This document shows positions 29,490-39,421 of a stretch of 64,000 nucleotides of DNA, in pieces (position 1 is the first letter of the stretch; each line of letters begins with the position of its first letter). The notes beneath the pieces are model-generated. The model ran no database searches and was not told the DNA's origin. It was given only the letters and a program-made list of their open reading frames with translations. The DNA is from Acetobacteraceae bacterium (lineage in GTDB: Bacteria > Pseudomonadota > Alphaproteobacteria > Acetobacterales > Acetobacteraceae). The translations under genes and the position numbers were made by a program. Location: assembly GCA_039613835.1 (NCBI GenBank), contig CP154827.1, forward strand, positions 124,001 to 188,000, given 5' to 3'.

Positions 29490-30668
29490 AGCTGGCCCAT
29501 AATATCACGCTTCAACGAAAGCAGATCCTGATGCTTGTGGCGGCGGCGTTGCTGATCGCGCTGATCGGCATTATTGAACGGCATTTCCATTACCGTGCCC
29601 TGCGAAAAGAGGTGGAAGATCTGGCGCACGTCCGCGTCACCATCATCCATGCCGAAACCGGCACCTAAGGAACGCAGGCTTGACCTGCCCGCCAACCTGG
29701 CCGCGTGGTATCAGGCGCCGATTTATGCGCAGGTCTCCGGCTATGTGAGAAAATGTGATAAAAGGATTATGGTGCGCACGTAAAAACCGGCGATTTCCTC
29801 GCGGAAATCAGCATCCCAATGCCTTGACGCGCAATATGAGGCCGCGAAGGCCAATTAGGAAGTCGTGGCCGCGCAATATCGATTGGCCGTCATTACCGCT
29901 GAATGCTGGGCGGCGCTGCGCAATACGCAGGCCGTTTCACGGCAGGAGGTTGATGTCCAGGCGGCAAATGCGGCAGCAAAAAAGGCGCAGGTGGATCAGG
30001 CGCGCCATGAGGTTGGGCGCTTCGAGGCGCTGGAGAATTTCAAGAAAATTGTCGCCCCTTTTGATGGGATTGTCACGTCGCGCCGCGTCAATGTCGGTGA
30101 TTACGTCAATGAGGGCAGTGGTGACCTCAATGCGCATGGCGGCGCGTCGGAGCTTTTTACGGTTGCGGATATTCATCGCATCCGCGTCTTTGTTTCCATC
30201 CCCCAGGGATATGCCTCGATCATTTCGGATAAGCTCTCGGCGAAAATCACCGTGCCGCAATATCCGGGCCGGAAGTTCACGGCGACTTATCTCGCCACGG
30301 CGCAGGCATTTTCACCCGCGACGCGCACGATCGTGACGGAGCTGGCGCTGGATAATACGAACCATATTTTATGGCCGGACTCTTACGCGACAGCGCATTT
30401 CATCGTGCCCGGAGCGCCGGATATCCTTATTATCCCGGTCAATGCGTTGATTTTCCGGGCGCAGGGGACGCAGGTTGCGACGGTGGTGGATCGCCACATC
30501 CATCTTGTCAGCGTCGAGACCGGGATCAATTACGGCATGACGATCCAAATTATTGACGGTATCAAACCGGGCGATGACATTGTTGGAAACCCTACCGCCG
30601 ATATGATGGAGGGGGATGAAGTTAAGATTGTCCCCACTACGAAGGGTTATAATGACAAGGCCGCATAA
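29486..30668 (+). pseudogene. Efflux periplasmic adaptor (membrane fusion protein), disrupted
   Basis: This was the periplasmic adaptor of the tripartite pump. The first frame has a signal anchor (MLVAAALLIALIGIIE) and ends at a stop at 29668. A second frame carries the lipoyl/hairpin start (WYQAPIYAQVSGYVRK). Further stops follow near 29780-29865. From 29865 a long frame has the remaining coiled-coil and lipoyl half (IVAPFDGIVTSRRVNVGDYV) and the beta-barrel region (FTVADIHRIRVFVSIPQGYA). The 5' third is shredded while the 3' two thirds are open. Confidence 0.83.
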
Positions 30669-30756
30669 TCCGCCGCCCCGCCGAACCATCCGGTCGCGCC
30701 CGTGCAGGTGCTGCCGGACCGCGCTGCGCCGGAGAACATGTCGGTGCGATCCGCAA

Positions 30757-32343
30757 ATGACGCGCGTCCGGGGTCAAAAACATGCGGAAAGTCGGCGCCC
30801 TGTGCGGCGATCGCTTTCAGCACTCCTCCTTCTGCTGACGGGGTGTGATCTCGCACCGCATTATCAGCCGCCCCATTATATTTACCCGAATGGCTCGAAA
30901 GGTCAGGGCGTGCTGGAAGACGCGCACCCGAATGATGCGGCTTCCCGCTGGACATGGTGGGAGATTTTCAAAGACCCTGAGCTGAATAGACTTGAGACGC
31001 TGCTGGCAGAAAATAACCCGGACCTACAGGCGCAGGCTGAAATTTTCACGCAGGCCCGCGATGTCGCCCGGGAGGCGGAGGCCCAATTATACCCGCAGGC
31101 CGGTGCGACAGGCGGGATAAGCAATAATCGCGCTTCCCGGACGCGGTTATGGCGCACGCAATCCAGTGCCTCACCCATCTACATGTCCAACGTCTTCTAT
31201 AGTGGCGCCGCGACGTGGGAGCCGGATTTCTTCGATCAGATCCGCAATACCGAGCGCGGCCAGCGAAACCTGGCGCAGGCGGCGGATTACGCCAATCTGC
31301 GGCTGATGCTTCAGGCTGAACTGGCCTCCACTTATATCGGCCTTCGCGGGTTGGATGCCCAGATCGCGGTTTATCGTGATTCCATCACTTATTTCGAGGT
31401 CGCCGTTAAGATCACGCGCCTGCGTCAGGCGGGAGCGATTGCAGCCGGGCTGGATGTATCATGGGCGGAAAATCAGCTTCACAGCACCATCGCGGCGCTT
31501 GAAGGGGTGCAGGCGCAGCGCGAGGTGCTGGAACACGCGATCGCCGTGCTCGTCAACCGCGCGCCCGCCGCGTTCAGCATTGCCGAACGCAAGCGCGACG
31601 TCGTGCTGCCTTATGACACGGTGCGCGTGCCGCAGGGCCTGCTATCGCAGCTTCTTGAACGCCGCCCGGATATTGCAGCGGCGGAGCGACGCCTGTCATC
31701 CGCCAGCCATGCAATCGGTGTGGCGCGCGCCGCCTTCTACCCGGTCGTGCGACGTTCAGCCTGAGTGGCAGGTTTGAGAATAACGGCTTCAGCTTCGGCA
31801 ATCTTGCTAATTCCATGTGGTCATACGGTGTGCAGGTGGTGGAACCGGCCTTTACTGGCGGCCTGCGCCGGGCAGCCTTGCAGCAGGCCTGGGCGCAATA
31901 TCGTCAATATGCGGACGCTTATCGCGGCAGCATCCTCTCCGCTTTTCAGGATGTTGAGGATGGTCTTTCCCAGACGCGGCTTTATGACCGCCAGACGAAA
32001 CAGCAATATGAGGCGGTTTCCGCGGCATTGCGCACGCAGCGCATGACGATGGCGCTTTATACGGGCGGCTTGACCAATTACCTCGATGTTGTGGTGGCGC
32101 AGCAGGCGGCGCTCACAGCCCGGATCGCCGCTGTGCAGGCGCAGACAAGTGCAGCTTCAGGCCACTGTGCGGCTGATCCGCGCCCTGGGTGGCAGCTGGA
32201 CGCGGCAGAGCCTGCCGACAATGAAGCAGATCGACCCGATCCATCCCTTGCAATATGAGGGGCTGCACCAGGCCCTACCAGTCAACGACGTCAGGGAAGG
32301 GGCTAATCCGGCATCATCCGACCTGACCGGGAAAGGATCGTGA
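30757..32343 (+). pseudogene. Outer-membrane efflux lipoprotein (NodT/OprM type), disrupted
   Basis: This outer-membrane factor starts with a signal and lipobox (SLSALLLLLTGC) and the family motif DLAPHYQPP. The tandem helical repeats remain open to about 31764, including the conserved LLERRPDIAAAERRL. A frameshift near 31750 leads to VVEPAFTGGLRRAALQQA, and another near 32150 to the end QATVRLIRALGGSWTRQSLP. It completes a permease-adaptor-outer membrane factor operon in which every gene is broken. The start is uncertain because the frame is open further upstream. Confidence 0.82.
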
Positions 32344-32435
32344 CCTGGCCGCTTCATCCTGTGCGCGACGTGCCGGTCGGCGCTCGGAAAAGCTCAACCG
32401 GGCACAGCGAATTGTGACCTGAGTGCACATTTCAC

Positions 32436-32464
32436 TTGACATGCCGCCCTCTAAAAGGATACGG
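32436..32464 (+). promoter_or_regulatory. Putative promoter of the rplK operon
   Basis: A consensus -35 TTGACA (32436-32441), preceded by C as is common in alphaproteobacteria, is followed 17-18 bases later by a weak -10 (ATACGG or TACGGG). It lies about 100 bases before the rplK ATG. No nusG or secE is found upstream to supply the usual transcript. Confidence 0.4.
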
Positions 32465-32564
32465 GGCGCCACTTAGCGAAACGCGGGAGAGGCCGGGACG
32501 TGCTGCGAGGCATGACGGATTCGATTGTACCGCGGTTCGGGTCAACGATAAAGGAGTCCCGGAT

Positions 32565-32999
32565 ATGGCCAAAAAAATTGTTGGCTACATCAAACTGCAA
32601 ATCCCCGCGGGTAAGGCAAATCCATCCCCACCAGTGGGCCCGGCGCTGGGTCAGCGCGGCCTTAACATCATGCAGTTCTGTAAAGAATTCAACGCGAAGA
32701 CACAGGGGCTTGAGCCCGGTATGCCGATCCCGGTCGTGATTACGGCCTATGCGGATCGCACATTCAGCTTCATCACAAAAACACCGCCGAACACGTTTTT
32801 TCTGCTGAAAGCCGCGAAACTGTCCAAGGGTAGCCAGACAGTTGGCAAGGCGGCATCTGTCGGCAAGGTGACGACCGTGCAGCTGCGTGAGATCGCCGAA
32901 ACGAAATTTAAAGACATGAATGCCCATGACATTGATGGCGCCGTGCGTATGCTCGCCGGTTCTGCCCGTTCAATGGGCCTTGATGTGGTGGAGGGCTGA
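32565..32999 (+). CDS. rplK: 50S ribosomal protein L11
   Basis: L11 forms the GTPase-associated centre with 23S rRNA at the base of the L7/L12 stalk. The 144-residue protein has the N-terminal proline-rich [20 protein letters not shown] and the C-terminal rRNA-binding domain with [25 protein letters not shown] lies at optimal spacing before the ATG, which decides the start although the frame is open 43 codons upstream. It is followed by rplA after four bases. Confidence 0.97.
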   Translation: MAKKIVGYIKLQIPAGKANPSPPVGPALGQRGLNIMQFCKEFNAKTQGLEPGMPIPVVITAYADRTFSFITKTPPNTFFLLKAAKLSKGSQTVGKAASVGKVTTVQLREIAETKFKDMNAHDIDGAVRMLAGSARSMGLDVVEG

Positions 33000-33003
33000 G
33001 AAA

Positions 33004-33690
33004 ATGGCGAAGAATAAACGTCTCGTCGCCGCCAGAGGCGCTGTTGATCGCGCGCGTGCCTATTCGATCGAGGAAGCGGTTTCGCTGATCAAGACCAACG
33101 CCAAAGCCAAATTTGACGAGACCATTGAAGTTTCGCTAAATCTCGGCATTGATCCGCGTCATGCCGACCAGATGGTGCGTGGGCTGATCTCCCTGCCGAA
33201 TGGCACGGGCAAGACCCTGCGCGTCGGTGTTTTCGCACGTGGCTCGAAAGCTGAGGAGGCGAAAGCCGCCGGTGCTGAAGTGGTCGGCGCTCAAGACCTC
33301 GCTGAAAAAGTCCAGAATGGCGAAATTGAATTTGACCGCTGCATTGCCACGCCGGACATGATGGCGCTGGTGGGTCGTCTGGGTAAGGTGCTTGGGCCGC
33401 GCGGCCTGATGCCGAACCCCCGTCTCGGCACAGTGACGATGGACATCAAGGGTGCCGTCACGGCGGCCAAATTCGGCCAGGTTGAATATCGCGCTGAAAA
33501 AGCTGGTATCGTGCATGCGGGCGTGGGCAAAGCATCGTTTGAGGCCGAGAAACTGGTCGAGAACATTAAAGCGCTTGTTGACGCGGTGCAGAAGGCACGC
33601 CCGACTGGCGCGAAAGGTACTTATCTGAAAAAAGCGGCGGTCTCATCGACGATGGGGCCGGGTGTGCGCGTGGACATCGCGTCACTGTAA
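33004..33690 (+). CDS. rplA: 50S ribosomal protein L1
   Basis: L1 forms the mobile stalk at the E site and in many bacteria represses its own operon by binding the mRNA. The 228-residue length is normal. The signature [15 protein letters not shown] is present, as is the N-terminal segment [20 protein letters not shown]. The start sits four bases after the rplK stop, within the rplK-rplA pair. Confidence 0.97.
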   Translation: MAKNKRLVAARGAVDRARAYSIEEAVSLIKTNAKAKFDETIEVSLNLGIDPRHADQMVRGLISLPNGTGKTLRVGVFARGSKAEEAKAAGAEVVGAQDLAEKVQNGEIEFDRCIATPDMMALVGRLGKVLGPRGLMPNPRLGTVTMDIKGAVTAAKFGQVEYRAEKAGIVHAGVGKASFEAEKLVENIKALVDAVQKARPTGAKGTYLKKAAVSSTMGPGVRVDIASL

Positions 33691-33975
33691 CATCTTTTAC
33701 GAAATTGATGCCTGCCGAGAAGCCGGGAGGTATCAAGGGTGTGGCTGATGTCGCACCTATCCTGTCCAAGACCGCACGTGCCCTTCGGGGCTTAAAAGGC
33801 ATATGCCCCCGCGCGACAGACGGTTTGCCGGATTTGGCGTAATTTCGGTTACGCATGCACTGGCCTTCCTGACGACGGACAGGCGAGCGGTGGTGACACT
33901 CTGCTTCAACAGGGTGAAGCCGCCAGGGGTAACCAGGCTGCATGAGATATCATGCAGCTGACGAGGAGACAGCAA
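33691..33975 (+). promoter_or_regulatory. rplJ leader region with a hairpin at the ribosome site
   Basis: This 285-base untranslated stretch between rplA and rplJ is where L10 leaders and L10(L12)4 autoregulatory sites lie in other bacteria. A perfect 9-bp stem, GCTGCATGA/TCATGCAGC with loop GATA (33937-33958), ends just before the GAGGAG ribosome site. It buries the ATG at 33952, which argues against that codon as the rplJ start. The regulatory role is inferred. Confidence 0.5.
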
Positions 33976-34491
33976 TTGGACCGTCAGGAAAAGCGGGCCT
34001 TCGTCGCATTCCTCGCCGAGGTGTTTGCCAGCACATCCATCGTGATCGTCACCGAAAATAAAGGTTTGACGGTTGCTGATGTGACGGAGCTGCGCAGGCG
34101 CATCCGTGCGACGGGGTCGACTTATAAGGTTGCTAAAAATCGACTGGTCAGTCGTGCTCTGGAAGGGACCCAATTCGACGGTATCGCGCCGTTGCTCAAA
34201 GGACCGACCGCCCTGTCATGGGGTGCGGATCCGGCGGCAATGGCAAAGGTGCTCGTTGAGTTCGCCAAAACGAATGAGAATCTGGTTGTTCTGGGTGGTG
34301 CGCTTGGAAGCCAGACGTTTGATGCGTCCGGTGTCAAGGCACTGGCTGAACTGCCATCTCTGGACGAGCTGCGTGCAAAACTGGTGGGTATGCTCAATAC
34401 CCCCGCCACGCGGATCGCCAGTGTTGTCCAGGCTCCGACCGGACAGCTTGCTCGTGTTTTTGGCGCCTATTCCAAAAGCGAGGCTGCCTAG
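33976..34491 (+). CDS. rplJ: 50S ribosomal protein L10
   Basis: L10 anchors L7/L12 dimers to the ribosome. The TTG at 33976 is chosen because GAGGAG lies eight bases upstream and the protein then begins MDRQEKRAFV, the typical alphaproteobacterial start. The product is 171 residues with SIVIVTENKGLTVADVTELR and YKVAKNRLVSRALEG. The C-terminal helix, which binds L7/L12, is present. rplL follows after 94 bases. Confidence 0.95.
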   Translation: MDRQEKRAFVAFLAEVFASTSIVIVTENKGLTVADVTELRRRIRATGSTYKVAKNRLVSRALEGTQFDGIAPLLKGPTALSWGADPAAMAKVLVEFAKTNENLVVLGGALGSQTFDASGVKALAELPSLDELRAKLVGMLNTPATRIASVVQAPTGQLARVFGAYSKSEAA

Positions 34492-34585
34492 TCTTGTCAT
34501 CTAGCGCAATCTCATCTCCTGCCCGATGGGCGGGGTTTGGGATTGCATCGTTTAAACCAGTGCATGTATAGTGGGACCATTCATC

Positions 34586-34972
34586 ATGGCCGATCTCAAC
34601 AAAATTGTCGAAGAACTCTCAACCCTGACCGTTCTTGAAGCGGCAGAGCTCTCCAAACTCCTTGAGGAGAAGTGGGGCGTTTCCGCAGCAGCGCCGGTTG
34701 CTGTTGCAGCGCCTGCTGCTGGCGGTGCGGCTGCCGCGCCTGCTGAAGAGCAGACAGAGTTCAATGTTCTTATCACCGACCCGGGTGCGACCGCGATCAA
34801 AGTGATTAAGGAAGTCCGCGCCCACACGAATCTTGGCCTGAAAGAAGCCAAACAGCTCGTTGATGACAGCAAGGCCGCGCCGAAAGCGGTTAAGGAAGGC
34901 GTCGGCAAGGACGAAGCCGACAAGCTTAAAGCAAAGCTTGAGGAAGCCGGCGCCAAGGTCGAGATTAAGTAA
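34586..34972 (+). CDS. rplL: 50S ribosomal protein L7/L12
   Basis: This stalk protein recruits translational GTPases. The 128-residue protein has the N-terminal dimerisation helices ([20 protein letters not shown]), a flexible Ala/Pro-rich hinge (residues about 35-55) and the globular C-terminal domain with [20 protein letters not shown]. The ATG giving MADLNK is chosen over a GTG five codons upstream. The rpoB gene follows after a spacer that contains a hairpin. Confidence 0.96.
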   Translation: MADLNKIVEELSTLTVLEAAELSKLLEEKWGVSAAAPVAVAAPAAGGAAAAPAEEQTEFNVLITDPGATAIKVIKEVRAHTNLGLKEAKQLVDDSKAAPKAVKEGVGKDEADKLKAKLEEAGAKVEIK

Positions 34973-35031
34973 GCGTCACAGAGGCTTCAGGCGTCCCTCA
35001 GGCGCCCGTCGCTTCTTCAGTTTAGCGAGGA

Positions 35032-35057
35032 GGGCGGCACCCGCGTCGGTGCCGCCC
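35032..35057 (+). terminator. Hairpin between rplL and rpoB (possible attenuator)
   Basis: GGGCGGCACC and GGTGCCGCCC form a perfect 10-bp stem with a 6-base loop, followed by GCTTTGCCGTTTT. In other bacteria partial termination here lowers rpoBC transcription relative to rplJL. That role is inferred from position. Confidence 0.5.
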
Positions 35058-35163
35058 GCTTTGCCGTTTTCGATAAAGAGGTTATAACGGTCAGTCGTTC
35101 CGGTCGCCGTTGCAGGTCATGTCGGTGGAGACTTGAAGGTCTGGTTCTTAGAGGCAGGGATAG

Positions 35164-38100
35164 ATGAGCGCAGTCAGCAAATCGTTCACGGGACGCAAGC
35201 GGATCCGTAAGAGTTTCGGGCGTATTCCCGAAGTGGCTCCAATGCCGAACCTCATTGATGTGCAGCGGTCCAGCTATGAGACATTCCTGCAGATGAATGT
35301 GAGCGCCGACAGCCGTCAGCGCACGGGGTTGCAGGAGGTTTTCAGCTCCGTTTTCCCGATCAACGACTTTGCGGGGCGTGGTCGACTGGAGTTCGTCTCC
35401 TACGAATTGGAGGAGCCGAAATATGATGTTGAGGAATGCATCCAGCGCGGCCTGACCTTTGCGGCGCCGCTCAAGGTCATCCTCCGCCTGATCGTCTGGG
35501 ATGTGGATGAGGATACGGGTTCCCGTTCCATCCGGGACATCAAGGAGCAGCCTGTCTATATGGGCGATATGCCGCTGATGACGGATAATGGGACGTTCAT
35601 CATCAATGGCACGGAGCGTGTCATTGTCAGCCAGATGCATCGCAGCCCCGGCGTCTTCTTTGATCATGACAAGGGCAAGACGCACTCATCCGGCAAATAT
35701 CTCTTTACGGCGCGCGTCATACCTTATCGTGGCTCATGGCTAGATTTTGAGTTTGATGCCAAAGACCTGATTTATGTCCGCATTGACCGGAAGCGTAAAT
35801 TGCCGGTCACGACCCTGCTTTACGCGCTTGAGGGGGCACAATCCGCTGCGGCGCGCGCGGCGAAAGCGGCTGAAGGAGGCGATGTTGACGCCCTTTCCGT
35901 ACGCGGCATGGATCCGGATGAGATCCTGGAGCATTTTTACGGCACGGTTGTTTTCTCAAAAGGTGATAAAGGCTGGTCCCGCCCGTTTGACCCGGAGGCC
36001 TTCCGTGGTCTGAAGCTGCTGGAAGCGCTTTATGATGCCGATACGGGTGAGATCGTGGCTGAGGCGGAAGCCAAGCTGACCAGTCGCGTCGTCAAGAAGA
36101 TCGCAGAAAAAACCCATGACGTCCTCGTTGGTCGCGCCGATCTGCTGGGGCGTTTCATCGCGCGTGACATCGTCAATGAGCACACGGGTGAGATTTATGC
36201 CGAAGCGGGTGAAGAGCTGACGGACGCACGTCTGACCACTCTTGAGGAAGCCGGTATTGCCGAAATCCCGATGCTGGCGATCGACACGACTCATGGGCCG
36301 TGGATCCGTAACACGCTGGCCGTGGACAAAAACAATAATCGCGATGATGCGCTGATCGATATTTACCGTGTCATGCGCCCCGGTGAGCCGCCAACCCCGG
36401 AAACAGCGGAGGCGATGTTTCAGGGCATTTTCTTCGACCCGGATCGTTACGACCTCTCCGCCGTCGGCCGCGTGAAAATGAACATGCGTCTGGAAATTGA
36501 CGTGCCGGATTCCGTGCGTGTGCTCCGCAAGGAGGATATTCTGCGCACGGTCAAGATCATGTGCGACCTGAAAGATGGGCGTGGTCAGATAGACGATATT
36601 GATAATTTGGGCAATCGCCGTGTCCGCTCGGTCGGTGAATTGATGGAGAATCAATATCGCATCGGCCTGTTGCGCATGGAGCGCGCCATTCGTGAGCGTA
36701 TGGGGTCCGTCGATATCGACACGGTCATGCCGCATGACCTCATCAACGCCAAACCGGCCGCGGCCACGGTGCGTGAGTTCTTCGGCTCATCCCAGCTCAG
36801 CCAGTTCATGGATCAGACGAACCCGCTCTCGGAAGTAACGCATAAGCGCCGCCTTTCCGCATTGGGCCCGGGCGGCCTGACGCGTGAGCGGGCCGGGTTT
36901 GAGGTCCGTGACGTTCACCCGACTCATTATGGCCGTATCTGCCCGATTGAAACGCCGGAAGGGCCGAATATCGGTCTAATCAATTCGCTCTCAACCTATG
37001 CGAAGGTCAATAAGTACGGCTTTATTGAAACGCCCTATCGCCTCGTTAAGGATGGGATGCTTCAGGATGGGTGGAAATATCTTTCCGCCATGGAGGAGGA
37101 GAAACTCATCGTCGCGCAGGCGGATGCCAAGCTTGATAAGGAGACGGGGCGCCTCGCGGATGAGCTCGTTTCCGTGCGTCGGTCGGGTGATTTCCGTCTC
37201 GTCCCGCCGGAGCAGGTGACGGCTTGTGACGTATCGCCCAAGCAGCTCGTTTCCGTCGCCGCGGCGTTGATTCCGTTTCTGGAAAATGACGACGCCAACC
37301 GCGCTCTGATGGGGTCAAACATGCAGCGTCAGGCCGTCCCGCTCGTGCGGGCGGAAGCGCCGCTTGTCGGCACAGGTATGGAAGCCGCTGTTGCCCGCGA
37401 TTCCGGTGCGACCATTGTGGCACGGCGCGACGGCGTCGTTGACCAGATCGACGGTGCTCGTATCGTTGTCCGTGCTACGGGTGAGACCGGTGCGACGGAG
37501 GGTGTCGATATTTACCGCCTGCGTAAATATATGCGCTCTAACCAGTCGACCTGCATCAATCAGCGCCCGCTGGTGCATATTGATGATGTCGTCAAATCCG
37601 GTGACATCATCGCGGATGGCCCGTCGACTGAACTGGGTGAGTTGGCGCTGGGGCGTAACGTGCTCGTCGCCTTCATGCCCTGGAATGGTTACAACTTTGA
37701 GGATTCCATCCTCATCTCCGAGCGCATTGCGCGTGATGACGTCTTCACTTCAATCCATATTGAAGAGTTTGAAGTCATGGCCCGCGACACAAAGTTGGGT
37801 CAGGAGGAAATCACCCGCGACATCCCGAATGTCGGTGAGGAAGCGCTACGCAATCTCGACGAAGCGGGCATTGTCTATATCGGTGCGGAGGTGAATCCCG
37901 GCGATATTCTGGTCGGTAAGGTAACGCCGAAAGGCGAGAGCCCGGTCACGCCGGAAGAGAAATTGCTGCGTGCCATCTTCGGTGAAAAAGCCTCCGATGT
38001 GCGCGATACATCCCTGAAGCTGCCGCCCGGCACGACGGGGACGATCGTTGATGTGCGTGTCTTCTCCCGTCGTGGTATCGACAAGGATGAGCGCGCCATG

Positions 38101-39339
38101 GCCATTGAGCGCGCCGAGATCGAACGCCTGTCGAAAGACCGGGATGATGAACGCGCCGTGCAGGAGCGCAGCTTCATCAACCGTCTGCGTGAGCGCCTCT
38201 TGAATCAGTCAGCGGGTGCGGGTTTTAAAGGGATACGTTCCAGCACAGTCATCACTGATGAGGTGATGAATGAGCATCCGCGCAGTGCATGGCGTCACAT
38301 TGTGGTGTCGGAAGACAGCGTGATGTCCGAGCTCGAAACCCTGCGGCGTGAATATGATGCCGAGATGGCGCGTATTCAGGCGCGGTTTGAGAGCAAGGTT
38401 GAGAAGCTTCAGCGTGGTGACGAGTTGCCACCGGGCGTGATGAAAATGGTCAAAGTCTTCGTTGCAGTGAAGCGCAAGCTTCAGCCGGGTGACAAAATGG
38501 CGGGTCGTCACGGTAATAAAGGTGTCGTGTCTCGCGTCGTGCCGGTTGAGGACATGCCATTCCTTGAAGACGGCACACCGGTTGACCTCGTGCTGAACCC
38601 GCTGGGCGTGCCCTCACGTATGAATGTCGGGCAGATCCTGGAAACCCACCTGGGTTGGGCGTGTGCTAATATCGGTCAGGATATCGGACGCCTGGCGGAT
38701 GAATATCAGCGCAACGGGGAAGAGAAGATGGCATTGCTGGAGCGTCTGCGGACGGTCTATGGCGACGCTGTTTTTGAAAGCGACATCGCGGATATGAATA
38801 ACGCGCAGCTTTCCGAACTGGCCGGTAATCTTCGCCGTGGCGTGCCGATCGCAACACCTGTCTTCGATGGTGCGTCGATTCCAGATATTGAAGATATGCT
38901 GGATAAGGCCGGGGTTGATCGTTCCGGTCAGTCTCAGTTGATTGACGGGCGCACGGGTGAACGCTTTGAACGTAAAACGACGGTTGGGTATATTTACATG
39001 CTCAAATTGCACCATCTTGTCGATGACAAGATCCATGCGCGCTCCATCGGTCCCTACTCACTCGTGACGCAGCAGCCGCTCGGGGGTAAAGCCCAGTTCG
39101 GCGGGCAGCGTTTCGGTGAGATGGAAGTCTGGGCGCTTGAGGCTTACGGGGCGGCCTACACGTTGCAGGAAATGCTGACCGTCAAGTCAGATGACGTCTC
39201 CGGTCGTACCAAGGTTTATGAAGCCATCGTGCGTGAGCAGGATGATTTCGAAGCCGGTATTCCAGAGAGCTTCAACGTCCTGATCAAAGAGCTCAAATCT
39301 CTCGGCCTGAATGTCGATCTGGAGCAAAGTGCATCGTGA
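35164..39339 (+). CDS. rpoB: RNA polymerase subunit beta
   Basis: This catalytic-core subunit has 1391 residues, the alphaproteobacterial size. The rifampicin-binding cluster reads [20 protein letters not shown] and continues with [11 protein letters not shown], so it looks wild type. The active-site and clamp regions [13 protein letters not shown] and [17 protein letters not shown] are present. It has an AGAGG-type ribosome site and is intact along its whole length. The rpoC gene follows after 82 bases. Confidence 0.98.
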   Translation: MSAVSKSFTGRKRIRKSFGRIPEVAPMPNLIDVQRSSYETFLQMNVSADSRQRTGLQEVFSSVFPINDFAGRGRLEFVSYELEEPKYDVEECIQRGLTFAAPLKVILRLIVWDVDEDTGSRSIRDIKEQPVYMGDMPLMTDNGTFIINGTERVIVSQMHRSPGVFFDHDKGKTHSSGKYLFTARVIPYRGSWLDFEFDAKDLIYVRIDRKRKLPVTTLLYALEGAQSAAARAAKAAEGGDVDALSVRGMDPDEILEHFYGTVVFSKGDKGWSRPFDPEAFRGLKLLEALYDADTGEIVAEAEAKLTSRVVKKIAEKTHDVLVGRADLLGRFIARDIVNEHTGEIYAEAGEELTDARLTTLEEAGIAEIPMLAIDTTHGPWIRNTLAVDKNNNRDDALIDIYRVMRPGEPPTPETAEAMFQGIFFDPDRYDLSAVGRVKMNMRLEIDVPDSVRVLRKEDILRTVKIMCDLKDGRGQIDDIDNLGNRRVRSVGELMENQYRIGLLRMERAIRERMGSVDIDTVMPHDLINAKPAAATVREFFGSSQLSQFMDQTNPLSEVTHKRRLSALGPGGLTRERAGFEVRDVHPTHYGRICPIETPEGPNIGLINSLSTYAKVNKYGFIETPYRLVKDGMLQDGWKYLSAMEEEKLIVAQADAKLDKETGRLADELVSVRRSGDFRLVPPEQVTACDVSPKQLVSVAAALIPFLENDDANRALMGSNMQRQAVPLVRAEAPLVGTGMEAAVARDSGATIVARRDGVVDQIDGARIVVRATGETGATEGVDIYRLRKYMRSNQSTCINQRPLVHIDDVVKSGDIIADGPSTELGELALGRNVLVAFMPWNGYNFEDSILISERIARDDVFTSIHIEEFEVMARDTKLGQEEITRDIPNVGEEALRNLDEAGIVYIGAEVNPGDILVGKVTPKGESPVTPEEKLLRAIFGEKASDVRDTSLKLPPGTTGTIVDVRVFSRRGIDKDERAMAIERAEIERLSKDRDDERAVQERSFINRLRERLLNQSAGAGFKGIRSSTVITDEVMNEHPRSAWRHIVVSEDSVMSELETLRREYDAEMARIQARFESKVEKLQRGDELPPGVMKMVKVFVAVKRKLQPGDKMAGRHGNKGVVSRVVPVEDMPFLEDGTPVDLVLNPLGVPSRMNVGQILETHLGWACANIGQDIGRLADEYQRNGEEKMALLERLRTVYGDAVFESDIADMNNAQLSELAGNLRRGVPIATPVFDGASIPDIEDMLDKAGVDRSGQSQLIDGRTGERFERKTTVGYIYMLKLHHLVDDKIHARSIGPYSLVTQQPLGGKAQFGGQRFGEMEVWALEAYGAAYTLQEMLTVKSDDVSGRTKVYEAIVREQDDFEAGIPESFNVLIKELKSLGLNVDLEQSAS

Positions 39340-39421
39340 TGACGCTGTCATTTGTTGAAAATTGCATTGATGATAAGGCGCGCGCGGCCCATGGCCGCCG
39401 CGTGAAATGGGGTCTTGGCGC

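Noticed and set aside
33952..33954. ATG as the start of rplJ
   Set aside because: It is buried in a 9-bp hairpin and lacks a ribosome site. The TTG at 33976 has GAGGAG upstream and matches the family N-terminus.
35956..36735. 259-codon open frame on the minus strand
   Set aside because: It is antisense to rpoB and has no recognisable domain.
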